DNA of 64,000 nt, from positions 1-64,000 of the forward strand of contig CAJOID010000013.1 in assembly GCA_905234595.1 (NCBI GenBank), read 5' to 3'. Position numbers and translations under genes: made by a program. Below the pieces are notes generated by a model that searched no databases, had not been told where the DNA came from, and was given only the letters and a program-made list of their open reading frames with translations. This stretch comes from an uncultured Lachnospiraceae bacterium. GTDB lineage: Bacteria; Bacillota; Clostridia; Lachnospirales; Lachnospiraceae. The first letter of the stretch is position 1. Each line of letters opens with the position of its first letter. Shown here piece by piece: positions 38,816 through 47,931 of the stretch.

Positions 38816-39394
38816 ATGGCGGAATACAATTTCTCGAAAATAAGGCACAAGCTCGAAGATGAGCTTACGGATAAGCGGTTCGAGCACACTTTGGGAGTAG
38901 CCGTGACGGCGAGGATGCTGGCACGTATTCACGGAGCCGATGAAGAGGCAGCCTATGTGGCCGGCCTTTTGCATGACTGTGCCAAGAATCTGTCTGCCAA
39001 AGACCGTATACACCTGTGTAACAAAGCCGGTGTGGAGATAACGCTGCTTGAGATCGATAATCCCGAGCTTCTCCATGCCAAGGCAGGTGCGATACTGGCA
39101 GCAAAAGAGTATGATATAAAGGACGGGGATATCTTAAATGCCATCAGTTCACATACGACCGGCCGCCCGGGGATGTCTTTGCTTGAAAAGATAGTATTTG
39201 TGGCGGATTATATCGAACCCGGACGGGATGAACGGCCCGGGCTTAAAGAACTCAGGACCGAAGCATTTAATGACCTGAACGGCACTGTCCTGCATATCCT
39301 GGATACTACACTTAAGTATCTCGGAGACACTGCCAAAGCCATTGACCCCGCAACCAGGGAAACCTATGATTATTACAAAGAAAACGGAGAGTGA
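38816..39394 (+). CDS. yqeK: HD-domain protein YqeK (bis(5'-nucleosyl)-tetraphosphatase, symmetrical)
   Basis: RFEHTLGVAVTARMLARIHGADEEAAYVAGLLHDCAKNLS HD motif; synteny with rsfS. Confidence 0.92.
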   Translation: MAEYNFSKIRHKLEDELTDKRFEHTLGVAVTARMLARIHGADEEAAYVAGLLHDCAKNLSAKDRIHLCNKAGVEITLLEIDNPELLHAKAGAILAAKEYDIKDGDILNAISSHTTGRPGMSLLEKIVFVADYIEPGRDERPGLKELRTEAFNDLNGTVLHILDTTLKYLGDTAKAIDPATRETYDYYKENGE

Positions 39395-39400
39395 TCATCT

Positions 39401-39754
39401 ATGAATGAACAATCACGTGAGATGGCGAAGATCGCCGTCAAATGCCTTGAAGATAAAAAAGCAGAGAATATTCAGGTGATAGATATCTCAGCGATATCGG
39501 TGCTGGGGGATTATTTCCTGATAGCAAACGGTAATAACCGTAATCAGATCCAGGCGCTGGCCGATCATGTGGAAGAAGAACTTGGCCGTGCGGGATTTGA
39601 ACCGAAGCAGATAGAAGGTTATAATACTGCTAACTGGATATTGCTCGATTATCGCGATGTGATCATCCATATCTTCGATCCGGACAGCAGATCATATTAT
39701 GATCTTGACAGGATATGGAGAGACGGTACACAGATCGATATATCAGAGATTTGA
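39401..39754 (+). CDS. rsfS: Ribosome silencing factor RsfS
   Basis: KAENIQVIDISAISVLGDYFLIANGNNRNQIQALADHVEEEL...NWILLDYRDVIIHIFDPDSRSYYDLDRIW. Confidence 0.96.
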   Translation: MNEQSREMAKIAVKCLEDKKAENIQVIDISAISVLGDYFLIANGNNRNQIQALADHVEEELGRAGFEPKQIEGYNTANWILLDYRDVIIHIFDPDSRSYYDLDRIWRDGTQIDISEI

Positions 39755-39766
39755 TCGCAGTCTTAT

Positions 39767-40588
39767 TTGGGAGGAATGATCATGGATGCAAATATGAATA
39801 TGAACCCTAATATGAATACTAATATGAATCCGGCCGTTAATCCGAAACCCAGGTCGAATTTTGCCGGTCCTCTCATTATAGGACTTGCAATAGTGATAAG
39901 CTGTGCGATACTCGGAGGCGCTTTCCTTAAGTACAAGACAAGTGATGTACGTACTATCAGCGCTACGGGTTCTGCGAGTGTGGATTTTGACGCGGATCTG
40001 ATCGTGTGGAGGGGCTATTTCACGGCATATTCCGAAAGTTCTGCCAGAGCTTATGATCAGATTAAGAAGCAGGCATCTCTTGTAGAGGATTATCTGGCCG
40101 GCAAGGGCCTTGATGCCAGCGAGTATGTATTCTCATCCGTGGATATCTCCGAGAGCACGGTCAATAACTATGACGAATATGGTAACTATTTAAATTCCAC
40201 GATACAGGGCTATAATCTGTCACAGAACGTGGTCATAAGTTCTTCCAACATCGATCTGGTCGAGGATATATCCAGAGATATATCCAAGCTGCTTGATAAG
40301 GGAGTTGAGCTGACTTCCGGTACTCCAGAGTACTATTGTACGGGGCTGGATGAGATCAAGCTCGATCTGATAGAAAAAGCTACAGAGAACGCAAAGGCCC
40401 GTGTGGGTATAATAGCAGAACAGGCCGGAGCTCATCTGGGCAGACTCAACAGCTCGAATCTCGGCGTATTCCAGATCACGGCGCGCAATTCCGGAACATC
40501 ATATTATTCATATGACGGATATCTGGACACCACATCGAGACAGAAGACCGCAACGATCACGGTCAAGCTGGAATATGATATAAAGTGA
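39767..40588 (+). CDS. SIMPL-domain (DUF541) membrane-anchored protein with Asn/Met-rich N-terminus
   Basis: N-terminal MDANMNMNPNMNTNMNP, one TM, then RTISATGSASVDFDADLIVWRGYF. Confidence 0.8.
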   Translation: MGGMIMDANMNMNPNMNTNMNPAVNPKPRSNFAGPLIIGLAIVISCAILGGAFLKYKTSDVRTISATGSASVDFDADLIVWRGYFTAYSESSARAYDQIKKQASLVEDYLAGKGLDASEYVFSSVDISESTVNNYDEYGNYLNSTIQGYNLSQNVVISSSNIDLVEDISRDISKLLDKGVELTSGTPEYYCTGLDEIKLDLIEKATENAKARVGIIAEQAGAHLGRLNSSNLGVFQITARNSGTSYYSYDGYLDTTSRQKTATITVKLEYDIK

Positions 40589-40605
40589 TAAAATATCGCC
40601 GGTGA

Positions 40606-41238
40606 TCAGAATCCCGACTTGACCATGCGGAATACTCCGAATACGCGTCCGAGAATCTGGCAGTCGTTGACGATTATGGGATCCATGTCATCATTCTCGG
40701 GCTGGAGCCTGATGTGATCGGCTTCCTTGTAGAAGGTCTTGACCGTAGCCGAATCATCTACGAGTGCTACGACCATGTCACCGTTCTTCGCGGTATCGCA
40801 TGCATGTACGAATATCTGATCGCCGGAAAAGATTCCCGCGTTGATCATCGAATCACCCTTAACATTAAGTACAAAACTGTCTCCGTTTGGAACCATTGAA
40901 GCCGGAACGGGGAAGTAGCTCTCTATGTTCTGCTCGGCGAGAATGGGCTCGCCTGCAGCGACTCTGCCGACTACGGGTATCGAAACCATCTCGGTCCTTA
41001 CCTGCTGGAAGGAATCATCGACTATCTCTATCGCCCTGGGCTTGGTAGGGTCTCTTCTTATATATCCGTTTTTCTCAAGTCTTTCGAGATGAGCATGGAC
41101 TGTAGAAGTGCTCTTCAGATTAACGGCTTCGCATATCTCACGAACAGCCGGGGGATAACCTCTCTTAAGGATCTCTTCCTTAATATACTCGAGTATCTGC
41201 TGCTGCTTGGCTGAAATCTTGCCATTAGTACCGGCCAT
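40606..41238 (-). CDS. lexA: SOS repressor LexA
   Basis: [59 protein letters not shown]24 protease [15 protein letters not shown]. Confidence 0.98.
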   Translation of the reverse strand: MAGTNGKISAKQQQILEYIKEEILKRGYPPAVREICEAVNLKSTSTVHAHLERLEKNGYIRRDPTKPRAIEIVDDSFQQVRTEMVSIPVVGRVAAGEPILAEQNIESYFPVPASMVPNGDSFVLNVKGDSMINAGIFSGDQIFVHACDTAKNGDMVVALVDDSATVKTFYKEADHIRLQPENDDMDPIIVNDCQILGRVFGVFRMVKSGF

Positions 41239-41325
41239 CTGAATACCTCCTGATCATTGGAATACTGTTTTCATTGAGTCCGTTTTATCGAACACTTAAC
41301 CGGATAGAATAGCATTATCAGGTAT

Positions 41326-41337
41326 GAATGAGTGTTC
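41326..41337. promoter_or_regulatory. Putative LexA box
   Basis: GAAT-GAGT-GTTC, one mismatch to GAAC-N4-GTTC; proximal to lexA. Confidence 0.55.
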
Positions 41338-41396
41338 TGTGACTTGCTACATTTACAGTTTAGCACAAGACATACACGGATGCAAACATATTTTCG

Positions 41397-41408
41397 GAAC
41401 AAATGTTC
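41397..41408. promoter_or_regulatory. LexA box
   Basis: GAAC-AAAT-GTTC matches the Gram-positive SOS box core GAAC-N4-GTTC. Confidence 0.8.
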
Positions 41409-41418
41409 TGATTTTGTA

Positions 41419-41447
41419 TTGACAAAAGAATGTATGTTCGATAATAT
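41419..41447 (+). promoter_or_regulatory. Promoter of the yneA-like gene, with a LexA box in its spacer
   Basis: TTGACA (41419-41424), 17-nt spacer, TAATAT (41442-41447); GAAT-GTAT-GTTC at 41428-41439. Confidence 0.75.
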
Positions 41448-41454
41448 GGTTACA

Positions 41455-41466
41455 GAACGGATGTTC
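41455..41466. promoter_or_regulatory. LexA box
   Basis: GAAC-GGAT-GTTC just downstream of the -10. Confidence 0.8.
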
Positions 41467-41498
41467 GACATCGTTTCGGTTTATTTGGAGGCAGTATC

Positions 41499-41897
41499 AT
41501 GAAGAGGAACACAGAGCAGTTAAACGCATCACAGATCAGGGAACTTAAGATCAGACGTAACCGCATACGCAGACAGCGTCAGCTCAGGAGACGTATTGTC
41601 ATAGGTGTTGCAGCCATGATCATTATTCTCTGTTCATCACTCGGACTGACTTCATTCCTGTCAAAAGCTGCCGAGACACCCGATGAGTATAAGGTCAAGA
41701 CATATTCAAGTGTTATGGTTCCTTTCGGTTCGGATCTTAGAGACCTTGCCAGAGTATATACCGATCTTGAGTATTATGATTCGTATGATGCTTATATTGA
41801 TGAAGTGATGTTCATCAATCATCTTGAGAATGATTCCGTTCGCCCCGGTTATTATCTGATCCTTCCGGTATATGTTGACGGTACTGAGATCGGATGA
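41499..41897 (+). CDS. YneA-like SOS-induced membrane protein with degenerate LysM-like domain
   Basis: Basic N-terminus, one TM, then YKTYSSVMVPFGSDLRDLARVY...RPGYYLILPVY; divergent from lexA behind LexA boxes. Confidence 0.7.
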   Translation: MKRNTEQLNASQIRELKIRRNRIRRQRQLRRRIVIGVAAMIIILCSSLGLTSFLSKAAETPDEYKVKTYSSVMVPFGSDLRDLARVYTDLEYYDSYDAYIDEVMFINHLENDSVRPGYYLILPVYVDGTEIG

Positions 41898-41952
41898 GTT
41901 TCTCAGGTTGAGTTTTGGACAGTATTTGTTTATGATGGCTTATGGGAGATGA

Positions 41953-42630
41953 ATGGCCCATAAGCCTGTTTTTATTATGAAACATACAATATATGAGAAG
42001 TTCATAAAACGTTTGTTTGATATCCTTCTGTCTGTCATTATCCTGATTCTTTTCAGCTGGTTATATCTGATACTTGCCATTCTGGTCAGGACAAGGCTTG
42101 GCAGTCCTGTAATATTTAACCAGGAGAGGCCCGGTAAAGACGAGAAGGTCTTTCATATGTACAAGTTCAGAACGATGACGGATGAACGTGATACAAACGG
42201 TGATCTGCTTCCGGATGAGAAGAGACTTACACGTTTCGGCAGTTTCCTGCGTAAGACCAGTCTTGATGAACTTCCCGAGTTTCTGAATATCCTTAAAGGA
42301 GATATGTCTTTTATAGGCCCCAGGCCTTTGCTCGTACGTTATCTGCCTTACTATAATGAGAGAGAACGTCTGCGTCACAGTGTAAGGCCCGGTCTTACCG
42401 GATGGGCACAGGCTCACGGACGTAATGCGATCTCATGGGAGCAGAAGTTTGAATATGATGTATGGTATGTGGAACATATATCCTTCATTACAGACATCAG
42501 GGTGATCATGGATACAGTCAGGGCTTTTTTGGACAGATCCGATAACGGGGCCGTTCTTAATACATTTGACGATTTCGATGTGCACAGAAGAAAACAATGG
42601 GAAACAGGTGAGGGGGATTCACGTGAGTAA
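41953..42630 (+). CDS. Bacterial sugar transferase (phosphoglycosyl transferase, PglC/WcaJ type)
   Basis: KRLFDILLSVIILI...FNQERPGKDEKVFHMYKFRTMTDE...LRKTSLDELPEFLNILKGDMSFIGPRPLL...RPGLTGWAQ. Confidence 0.95.
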   Translation: MAHKPVFIMKHTIYEKFIKRLFDILLSVIILILFSWLYLILAILVRTRLGSPVIFNQERPGKDEKVFHMYKFRTMTDERDTNGDLLPDEKRLTRFGSFLRKTSLDELPEFLNILKGDMSFIGPRPLLVRYLPYYNERERLRHSVRPGLTGWAQAHGRNAISWEQKFEYDVWYVEHISFITDIRVIMDTVRAFLDRSDNGAVLNTFDDFDVHRRKQWETGEGDSRE

Positions 42631-43708
42631 GATACTTATCCTTGCCAATTCTTCAAGCGGTCTGTATGATTTCAGGAATGAGCTCATATGCGCCCTCCTT
42701 GAAGCCGGACATGAAGTAGTCATCAGTCTTCCCGATGATGTTAAGAACCGTGAACTGACGGAAGAAGGCTGCAGAGTGATACACACGGAGATAAACAGAC
42801 GAGGAGTGAATCCCGTACAGGACTTAGGTTTACTGCGTGAGTATATCAGACTTATCCGTCGCGAAAAGCCTGATCTGGTATTGTCGTATACCATTAAACC
42901 GAATATATATGGCGGAATGGCATGCAGACTGGTTCATATGCCTCAGATAGCTACGGTGACCGGGCTTGGGACGACATTTGAGCGTGGAGGAGTGCTCCTT
43001 AAGCTCATAGTGGCCATGTATAAGGTGGCGCTTAAGAAGTGCCGTTGCCTGTTTTTTCAGAATGAAGAGAATGCCGGTAAATTCGCTTCTCACGGAATCC
43101 GTGCCTCTAAAACCGTTATCGTACACGGCTCCGGAGTCAATCTTAAGAAGCATTCCGCCGAGGATTATCCCGGGCATGCTGATGATGTTACCAGGTTTCT
43201 GTATGTCGGCAGGATCATGAAGGAGAAAGGCATGGATGAATACCTGCATGCTGCACGTACTCTTCATGACAGATACGGTGACAGGGTTTCTTTTGCCGCA
43301 GTCGGATATTATGATGATGATTATGAGACTGTCATATCCGAAGCGGAAAAGGAAGGATATTTAAAGCGTATTCCTTTTCAAAAGGATATTCATCCATATA
43401 TGAAGGAAGCGGATGCGATCGTCCACCCGTCATACCATGAAGGTATGTCTAACGTGATCATGGAGGCGGCTGCGTGTGCAAGGCCCGTCTGCAGGGAGAT
43501 GATAGATCCGGATGTGTCCGGGTATCTGGTGAGTCCCAGAGATGCAGAGGCGCTCATACGTGCTCTCGACAGATTCATGAACCTGACTGAGGATGAACGC
43601 CGGGCCATGGGGCAGGCGGGCAGAAGATATGTGGAAGAGCATTTTGACAGACAGGATGTCGTATCAAACTATATAAGAGAGATTGAGGCAATAATAAACG
43701 GCAGGTGA
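42623..43708 (+). CDS. Glycosyltransferase family 4
   Basis: KILILANSSSGLYDFRNELICALLEAGHEVVISLP...VTGLGTTFERGG...HPSYHEGMSNVIMEAAACARPV. Confidence 0.92.
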   Translation: MSKILILANSSSGLYDFRNELICALLEAGHEVVISLPDDVKNRELTEEGCRVIHTEINRRGVNPVQDLGLLREYIRLIRREKPDLVLSYTIKPNIYGGMACRLVHMPQIATVTGLGTTFERGGVLLKLIVAMYKVALKKCRCLFFQNEENAGKFASHGIRASKTVIVHGSGVNLKKHSAEDYPGHADDVTRFLYVGRIMKEKGMDEYLHAARTLHDRYGDRVSFAAVGYYDDDYETVISEAEKEGYLKRIPFQKDIHPYMKEADAIVHPSYHEGMSNVIMEAAACARPVCREMIDPDVSGYLVSPRDAEALIRALDRFMNLTEDERRAMGQAGRRYVEEHFDRQDVVSNYIREIEAIINGR

Positions 43709-43722
43709 TACCTGCCGTTTTT
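43696..43722. terminator. Intrinsic (likely bidirectional) terminator between convergent genes
   Basis: AAACGGCAGGTGATACCTGCCGTTTTT. Confidence 0.8.
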
Positions 43723-43746
43723 GATAGATGTTCGTATCCGTTAGGA

Positions 43747-43983
43747 TTATTTGAAAAGCTTCTTGGCAAGCCAGATAAGGATGCATGCACCGATGACAGA
43801 TACGATGATACCACCGATGATGCCTGTTCCGTGGATGCCTATTATTCCGAGTACAACTGAACCGATCACGCCGCCGATAAGACCGATGATGATGTTCATC
43901 CACCATTTCTGTGCACTGCCCATCAGCATACCAGCCAGCCATCCGGCTACACCGCCTATTAACAATGTGATAATGAATCCCAT
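43747..43983 (-). CDS. GlsB/YeaQ/YmgE family (transglycosylase-associated) membrane protein
   Basis: GGVAGWLAGMLMGSAQKWWMNIIIGLIGGVIGSVVLGIIGI...GGIIVSVIGACILIWLAKKL. Confidence 0.88.
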   Translation of the reverse strand: MGFIITLLIGGVAGWLAGMLMGSAQKWWMNIIIGLIGGVIGSVVLGIIGIHGTGIIGGIIVSVIGACILIWLAKKLFK

Positions 43984-44069
43984 AATGTTCTCCTTTCGAA
44001 AAGATTGTTTACTAACGTATTATAGCATGTTTTATGATATCATAGAATCGGTGTGAGGAAATTTGGATC

Positions 44070-45671
44070 ATGATCAGAATTCTATTTACAGGAGTAGGCA
44101 GACGTATTGAGTTATTGCAGGCTTTTAAGGCTGCTTCGGTCAATTCGGACTGCCCGGTAAAAATCTACGGAGCGGATATGGCAGGTACCGCTCCGGCATT
44201 GTGTTACTGCGATGAGACCAGGCATATATGTGCGATGAAGGACCCTGCATATATAGATGAACTGGCCGCTATCTGTGAACGCGAGAAAATAGACCTGCTC
44301 ATACCTACGATCGATACTGATCTGCAGGTTCTCTCCGATAATATATCAGCGTTTAAGGCTGTGGGTACCCGGGTTCTCATAAGTGCGCCCGATAAGATCA
44401 GATTGTGCAGGGATAAAAACCTGACATCTGATTTCTTCAGAAGCTGCGGTCTCGAGGCGCCTCATACATATAATGATGTTGAGGCTTATGACGAAGGCTA
44501 TCCCTGTTTTATCAAACCCAAGGACGGGAGCAGCAGTATCAATGCTTTCCGCGCCGATAATGAGGCCCAGTTACGTGTATATGCAGGCCTTATAGAAGAC
44601 TATGTCATACAGCCGTTTGTTGACGGGATCGAGTATACCGTAGATATCATGTGCGATTTCGGAGGCAACCCGATATTCATCACGCCCAGGATAAGAGAAG
44701 CGGTCAGGGCCGGAGAAGTCTTAAAGACGCGTATAGTAAACGATCCGGTTATAGTTGATGAGATGAAGAAACTCATAGAGGCTTTTAAACCCTGCGGGCC
44801 GATCACCGTACAGCTTATCAAAGACAGATCCACTGGTATCGATCATTATATCGAGATCAACCCCAGATACGGTGGAGGTGCTCCCTTAAGCATCAAGGCC
44901 GGAGCGGATTCGGCTTCGGCGATACTTAAACTTCTTTGCGGAGAAAATCCCGGCTATACGGAAGATGCGGCTGCTGAAGATGCGGTTTACAGCAGATTCG
45001 ACCAGAGTGTATGTATCACACCTTCTAAGCAGATGAGTATCCGCGGTGTTATCTTTGATCTGGATGATACTCTCTATCCCGAAAGACAGTATGTACAGAG
45101 CGGATACAGACTTATCGCAGAGTATCTCGGTGATGCTTCATATGCCGGCCGTCTGATGAAGTATTTCGAGGACGGTAAGCAGGCGGTAGATGAACTTCTT
45201 GCGGAGATAGGGCGCCCCGAAGAAAAAGAAAAGTGTATAGATATATATCGTGAACAGATACCGGATATCAGACTTTATCCGGGAGTTTCCGAACTGATCG
45301 CGTCGCTCAAAGATAAAGGTATAAAAGTCGGTATCGTTACCGACGGGCGTGTTAACGGTCAGAGGAATAAGCTTCATGCTCTGGGGCTTGACAGTCTTAT
45401 CGGCGATGAAAACATCATGATCACTGATGAACTCGGCGGTGTACAGTTCAGGAAACCGTGTGATATAGCTTTCAGGATACTGCAGAACAGATGGCGCATC
45501 CCTGCAGGGCAGATCGTATATATAGGAGATAATATTGCCAAGGATCTGCAGGCCCCCATGCAATTGGGCATGCAGTTCATATATTATAAGAATGCGGATG
45601 GCATATATCCACGTACCGGCAGTGTTATAGATGTTCCTGTTATAACTGATATCAGGGAACTTAAATTTTGA
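44070..45671 (+). CDS. ATP-grasp (carbamoyl-phosphate-synthase-like) protein fused to a C-terminal HAD hydrolase
   Basis: Residues ~1-315 ATP-grasp (FIKPKDGSSSINAF...YIEINPRYGGGAPLSIKAG); residues ~325-533 HAD (GVIFDLDDTLYPERQYV...VGIVTDGR...IVYIGDNIAKDLQAP). Confidence 0.88.
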   Translation: MIRILFTGVGRRIELLQAFKAASVNSDCPVKIYGADMAGTAPALCYCDETRHICAMKDPAYIDELAAICEREKIDLLIPTIDTDLQVLSDNISAFKAVGTRVLISAPDKIRLCRDKNLTSDFFRSCGLEAPHTYNDVEAYDEGYPCFIKPKDGSSSINAFRADNEAQLRVYAGLIEDYVIQPFVDGIEYTVDIMCDFGGNPIFITPRIREAVRAGEVLKTRIVNDPVIVDEMKKLIEAFKPCGPITVQLIKDRSTGIDHYIEINPRYGGGAPLSIKAGADSASAILKLLCGENPGYTEDAAAEDAVYSRFDQSVCITPSKQMSIRGVIFDLDDTLYPERQYVQSGYRLIAEYLGDASYAGRLMKYFEDGKQAVDELLAEIGRPEEKEKCIDIYREQIPDIRLYPGVSELIASLKDKGIKVGIVTDGRVNGQRNKLHALGLDSLIGDENIMITDELGGVQFRKPCDIAFRILQNRWRIPAGQIVYIGDNIAKDLQAPMQLGMQFIYYKNADGIYPRTGSVIDVPVITDIRELKF

Positions 45672-45683
45672 TCAGGTGGGATA

Positions 45684-47027
45684 ATGAACAGATTTCTCAA
45701 GGATAATAAATATGCAGCTCTGGGCGTGACTGCTTTTATGGTCATAGTCAGCGGAGCATTGGCAGTATTTGTCATATTCAACTTCGGGATCGTACTTACC
45801 GGATTCAAGAAGCTCCTGCAGATACTTACACCGATAATAGACGGAGTCGCACTGGCTTATATTCTGACGCCGTTACTCAACTTCGTTGAGAGAGAATGGG
45901 TGGGACGCATATATACGCACTCGAAGAAGGAGATGACGCCCAAGCGTAAAAAGAGCATGCGCAGCTGGTCGATCCTGGTGACCTACATGATCTTCATCGG
46001 CCTGATCTTTCTGTTCTTCAGGCTCATCATCCCACAGCTGATCGCGAGCATCAAGAGTATCATTTACCAGTTCCCCAGGCTTATCAATAACCTGGAAGCA
46101 TTTATCGCGGAGCTTTTTGATGATAATCCCGATATCGAATCAACGCTTAATGAGTTTATTACCGATTATTCCATACAGCTCAATAATATTGTGCAGACCA
46201 AACTGATACCTCAGGCCGAAGATCTGATCAAGACTTTCTCGTTAAGTGTGATCAATGTATTCAAGGCGCTTTTTGACCTGATAATCGGTGTGATCATATC
46301 TCTGTATCTGATGAGCACCAAGGAACTGCTCGCGGGTCAGACCAAGAAGATACTCTACGCACAGTATGAGAATAAAGAAGCCAACAGGATAATCTCAGGT
46401 ATCAGATACAGCCACAGCGTATTTATCGGATTCCTCGGCGGCAAACTGATCGATTCCGTTATCATAGGTATCCTGTGCTTCGTTATAATCAGTTTAGTCG
46501 GTATCCCTTATGCAGTGCTTGTCAGCGTCATCATAGGTGTGACGAATATAATCCCTTTCTTCGGACCGTACATAGGCGCGATACCGTCCATTCTGCTCGT
46601 ACTCATGATCAACCCGATCAAGGCGCTGTATCTGCTGATCATAATACTTGTACTGCAGCAGCTTGACGGCAATGTCATAGGCCCCAAGATCCTGGGCGAC
46701 TCAACCGGACTCTCGAGCTTCTGGGTCATCTTCTCGATCACTGTATTCGGAGGTATGTTCGGTCTGGCAGGTATGATATTGGGCGTGCCTACTTTCGCAG
46801 TGATATATGCGCTCGTTAAGTACAAGGTAAACCGCAAGCTCAAAGCCAAATCCATGCCCCAGGATACGACATCATATATCAATGTAGGTGCGGTTGATAA
46901 GGACGGCTCGTTCATAGACTATGTGCCTGTCAAAGGCAGAAATTTCCTTCAGATAATCGGGATCGATAAGCGTAAGAACGCCAAAGAGGAAATACTGCCT
47001 GATGATAATGATGAAAGCGAAGAGTGA
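45684..47027 (+). CDS. AI-2E family transporter (PurR-regulated permease PerM-like)
   Basis: Polytopic; GGKLIDSVIIGILCFVIISLVGIPYAVLVSVIIGVTNIIPFFGPYIGAIPSILLVLMINPIKAL...QQLDGNVIGPKILGDSTGLSSFWVI. Confidence 0.93.
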   Translation: MNRFLKDNKYAALGVTAFMVIVSGALAVFVIFNFGIVLTGFKKLLQILTPIIDGVALAYILTPLLNFVEREWVGRIYTHSKKEMTPKRKKSMRSWSILVTYMIFIGLIFLFFRLIIPQLIASIKSIIYQFPRLINNLEAFIAELFDDNPDIESTLNEFITDYSIQLNNIVQTKLIPQAEDLIKTFSLSVINVFKALFDLIIGVIISLYLMSTKELLAGQTKKILYAQYENKEANRIISGIRYSHSVFIGFLGGKLIDSVIIGILCFVIISLVGIPYAVLVSVIIGVTNIIPFFGPYIGAIPSILLVLMINPIKALYLLIIILVLQQLDGNVIGPKILGDSTGLSSFWVIFSITVFGGMFGLAGMILGVPTFAVIYALVKYKVNRKLKAKSMPQDTTSYINVGAVDKDGSFIDYVPVKGRNFLQIIGIDKRKNAKEEILPDDNDESEE

Positions 47028-47042
47028 CTGTGAGGTAGCGAT

Positions 47043-47258
47043 ATGGATATGTATGTAGTTAAAACGCTGGCTCTCACAACGGTCCTGCTGGTTGTCATAT
47101 ATATCTTCACATTCAGACGTCTCAGAAAAAACCGTGATAAGAAGTGGGACAGTGTTCAGGACTATCGTGACAGATATGTGAAACGCCGGGAACACCGCTC
47201 CGGTGAGACCAATTATGTGACCAAATATAATTCGACCGAGGATTACAGGGAGAAATAA
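47043..47258 (+). CDS. Small single-TM protein, unknown function
   Basis: 71 aa with one N-terminal TM and a charged tail; colinear with neighbours. Confidence 0.6.
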   Translation: MDMYVVKTLALTTVLLVVIYIFTFRRLRKNRDKKWDSVQDYRDRYVKRREHRSGETNYVTKYNSTEDYREK

Positions 47259-47271
47259 GGCACTATCGGAT

Positions 47272-47904
47272 ATGAAAACTGTTCTGTGCTATGGAGATTC
47301 AAATACATACGGCTATATACCCGAGACAAGCATGAGGTATCCGAGGGAGATACGATATCCCGGAGTGCTTCAGAGACTGCTTGGGGACGAATATGCGGTG
47401 ATCGAAGAAGGCTGCAACGGACGCACCACGATATACGGTGAATCTAACGAGGAATGGAAGAACGGACTCGATTATCTAAAGCCCTGCCTGAACTCACATA
47501 AGCCTATAGATATCGTTGTCATGATGCTCGGCAGCAATGACTTGAAGACTTTCTTTGATCTGACCGCAGAAAAGATTGCATATGGTGCCGGAGTCCTGGT
47601 CGATACCATACAGGAATTCATGCCCGTTAAGCAGGGATATGTACCGAAGATACTGCTGATCGCTCCACCGGAGATAGGAGAGAATATCAGGTTTTCGCCT
47701 TTTTACGGGGAGTTTGATGAAAACTCAATCACAGAGTCTAGGCGATTCCCCGAGTGCTACAGAGCTCTGGCCCAGGAAAAAGGTTGCCTGTATCTGAACG
47801 CTGCAGAGTATATAACCCCTTCCGATTATGATTCGCTCCATCTGACACCTGAAGGCCACAGGATACTGGCGGAGAAGGTGGCGGAGATGGTCAGAGGGAT
47901 ATGA
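47272..47904 (+). CDS. SGNH/GDSL hydrolase
   Basis: VLCYGDSNTYGYIPE block I, MMLGSNDLK block III, DSLHLTPEGH block V. Confidence 0.93.
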   Translation: MKTVLCYGDSNTYGYIPETSMRYPREIRYPGVLQRLLGDEYAVIEEGCNGRTTIYGESNEEWKNGLDYLKPCLNSHKPIDIVVMMLGSNDLKTFFDLTAEKIAYGAGVLVDTIQEFMPVKQGYVPKILLIAPPEIGENIRFSPFYGEFDENSITESRRFPECYRALAQEKGCLYLNAAEYITPSDYDSLHLTPEGHRILAEKVAEMVRGI

Positions 47905-47931
47905 TCAGGTAGTCCTGATCCACGATTTTTT
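47903..47931. terminator. Terminator between convergent genes
   Basis: GATCAGG TAGT CCTGATC followed by CACGATTTTTTA. Confidence 0.65.

Noticed and set aside
47043-47258. Small 71-aa TM protein as a toxin/holin
   Set aside because: Single TM and charged tail are insufficient; no partner antitoxin or lysis gene.
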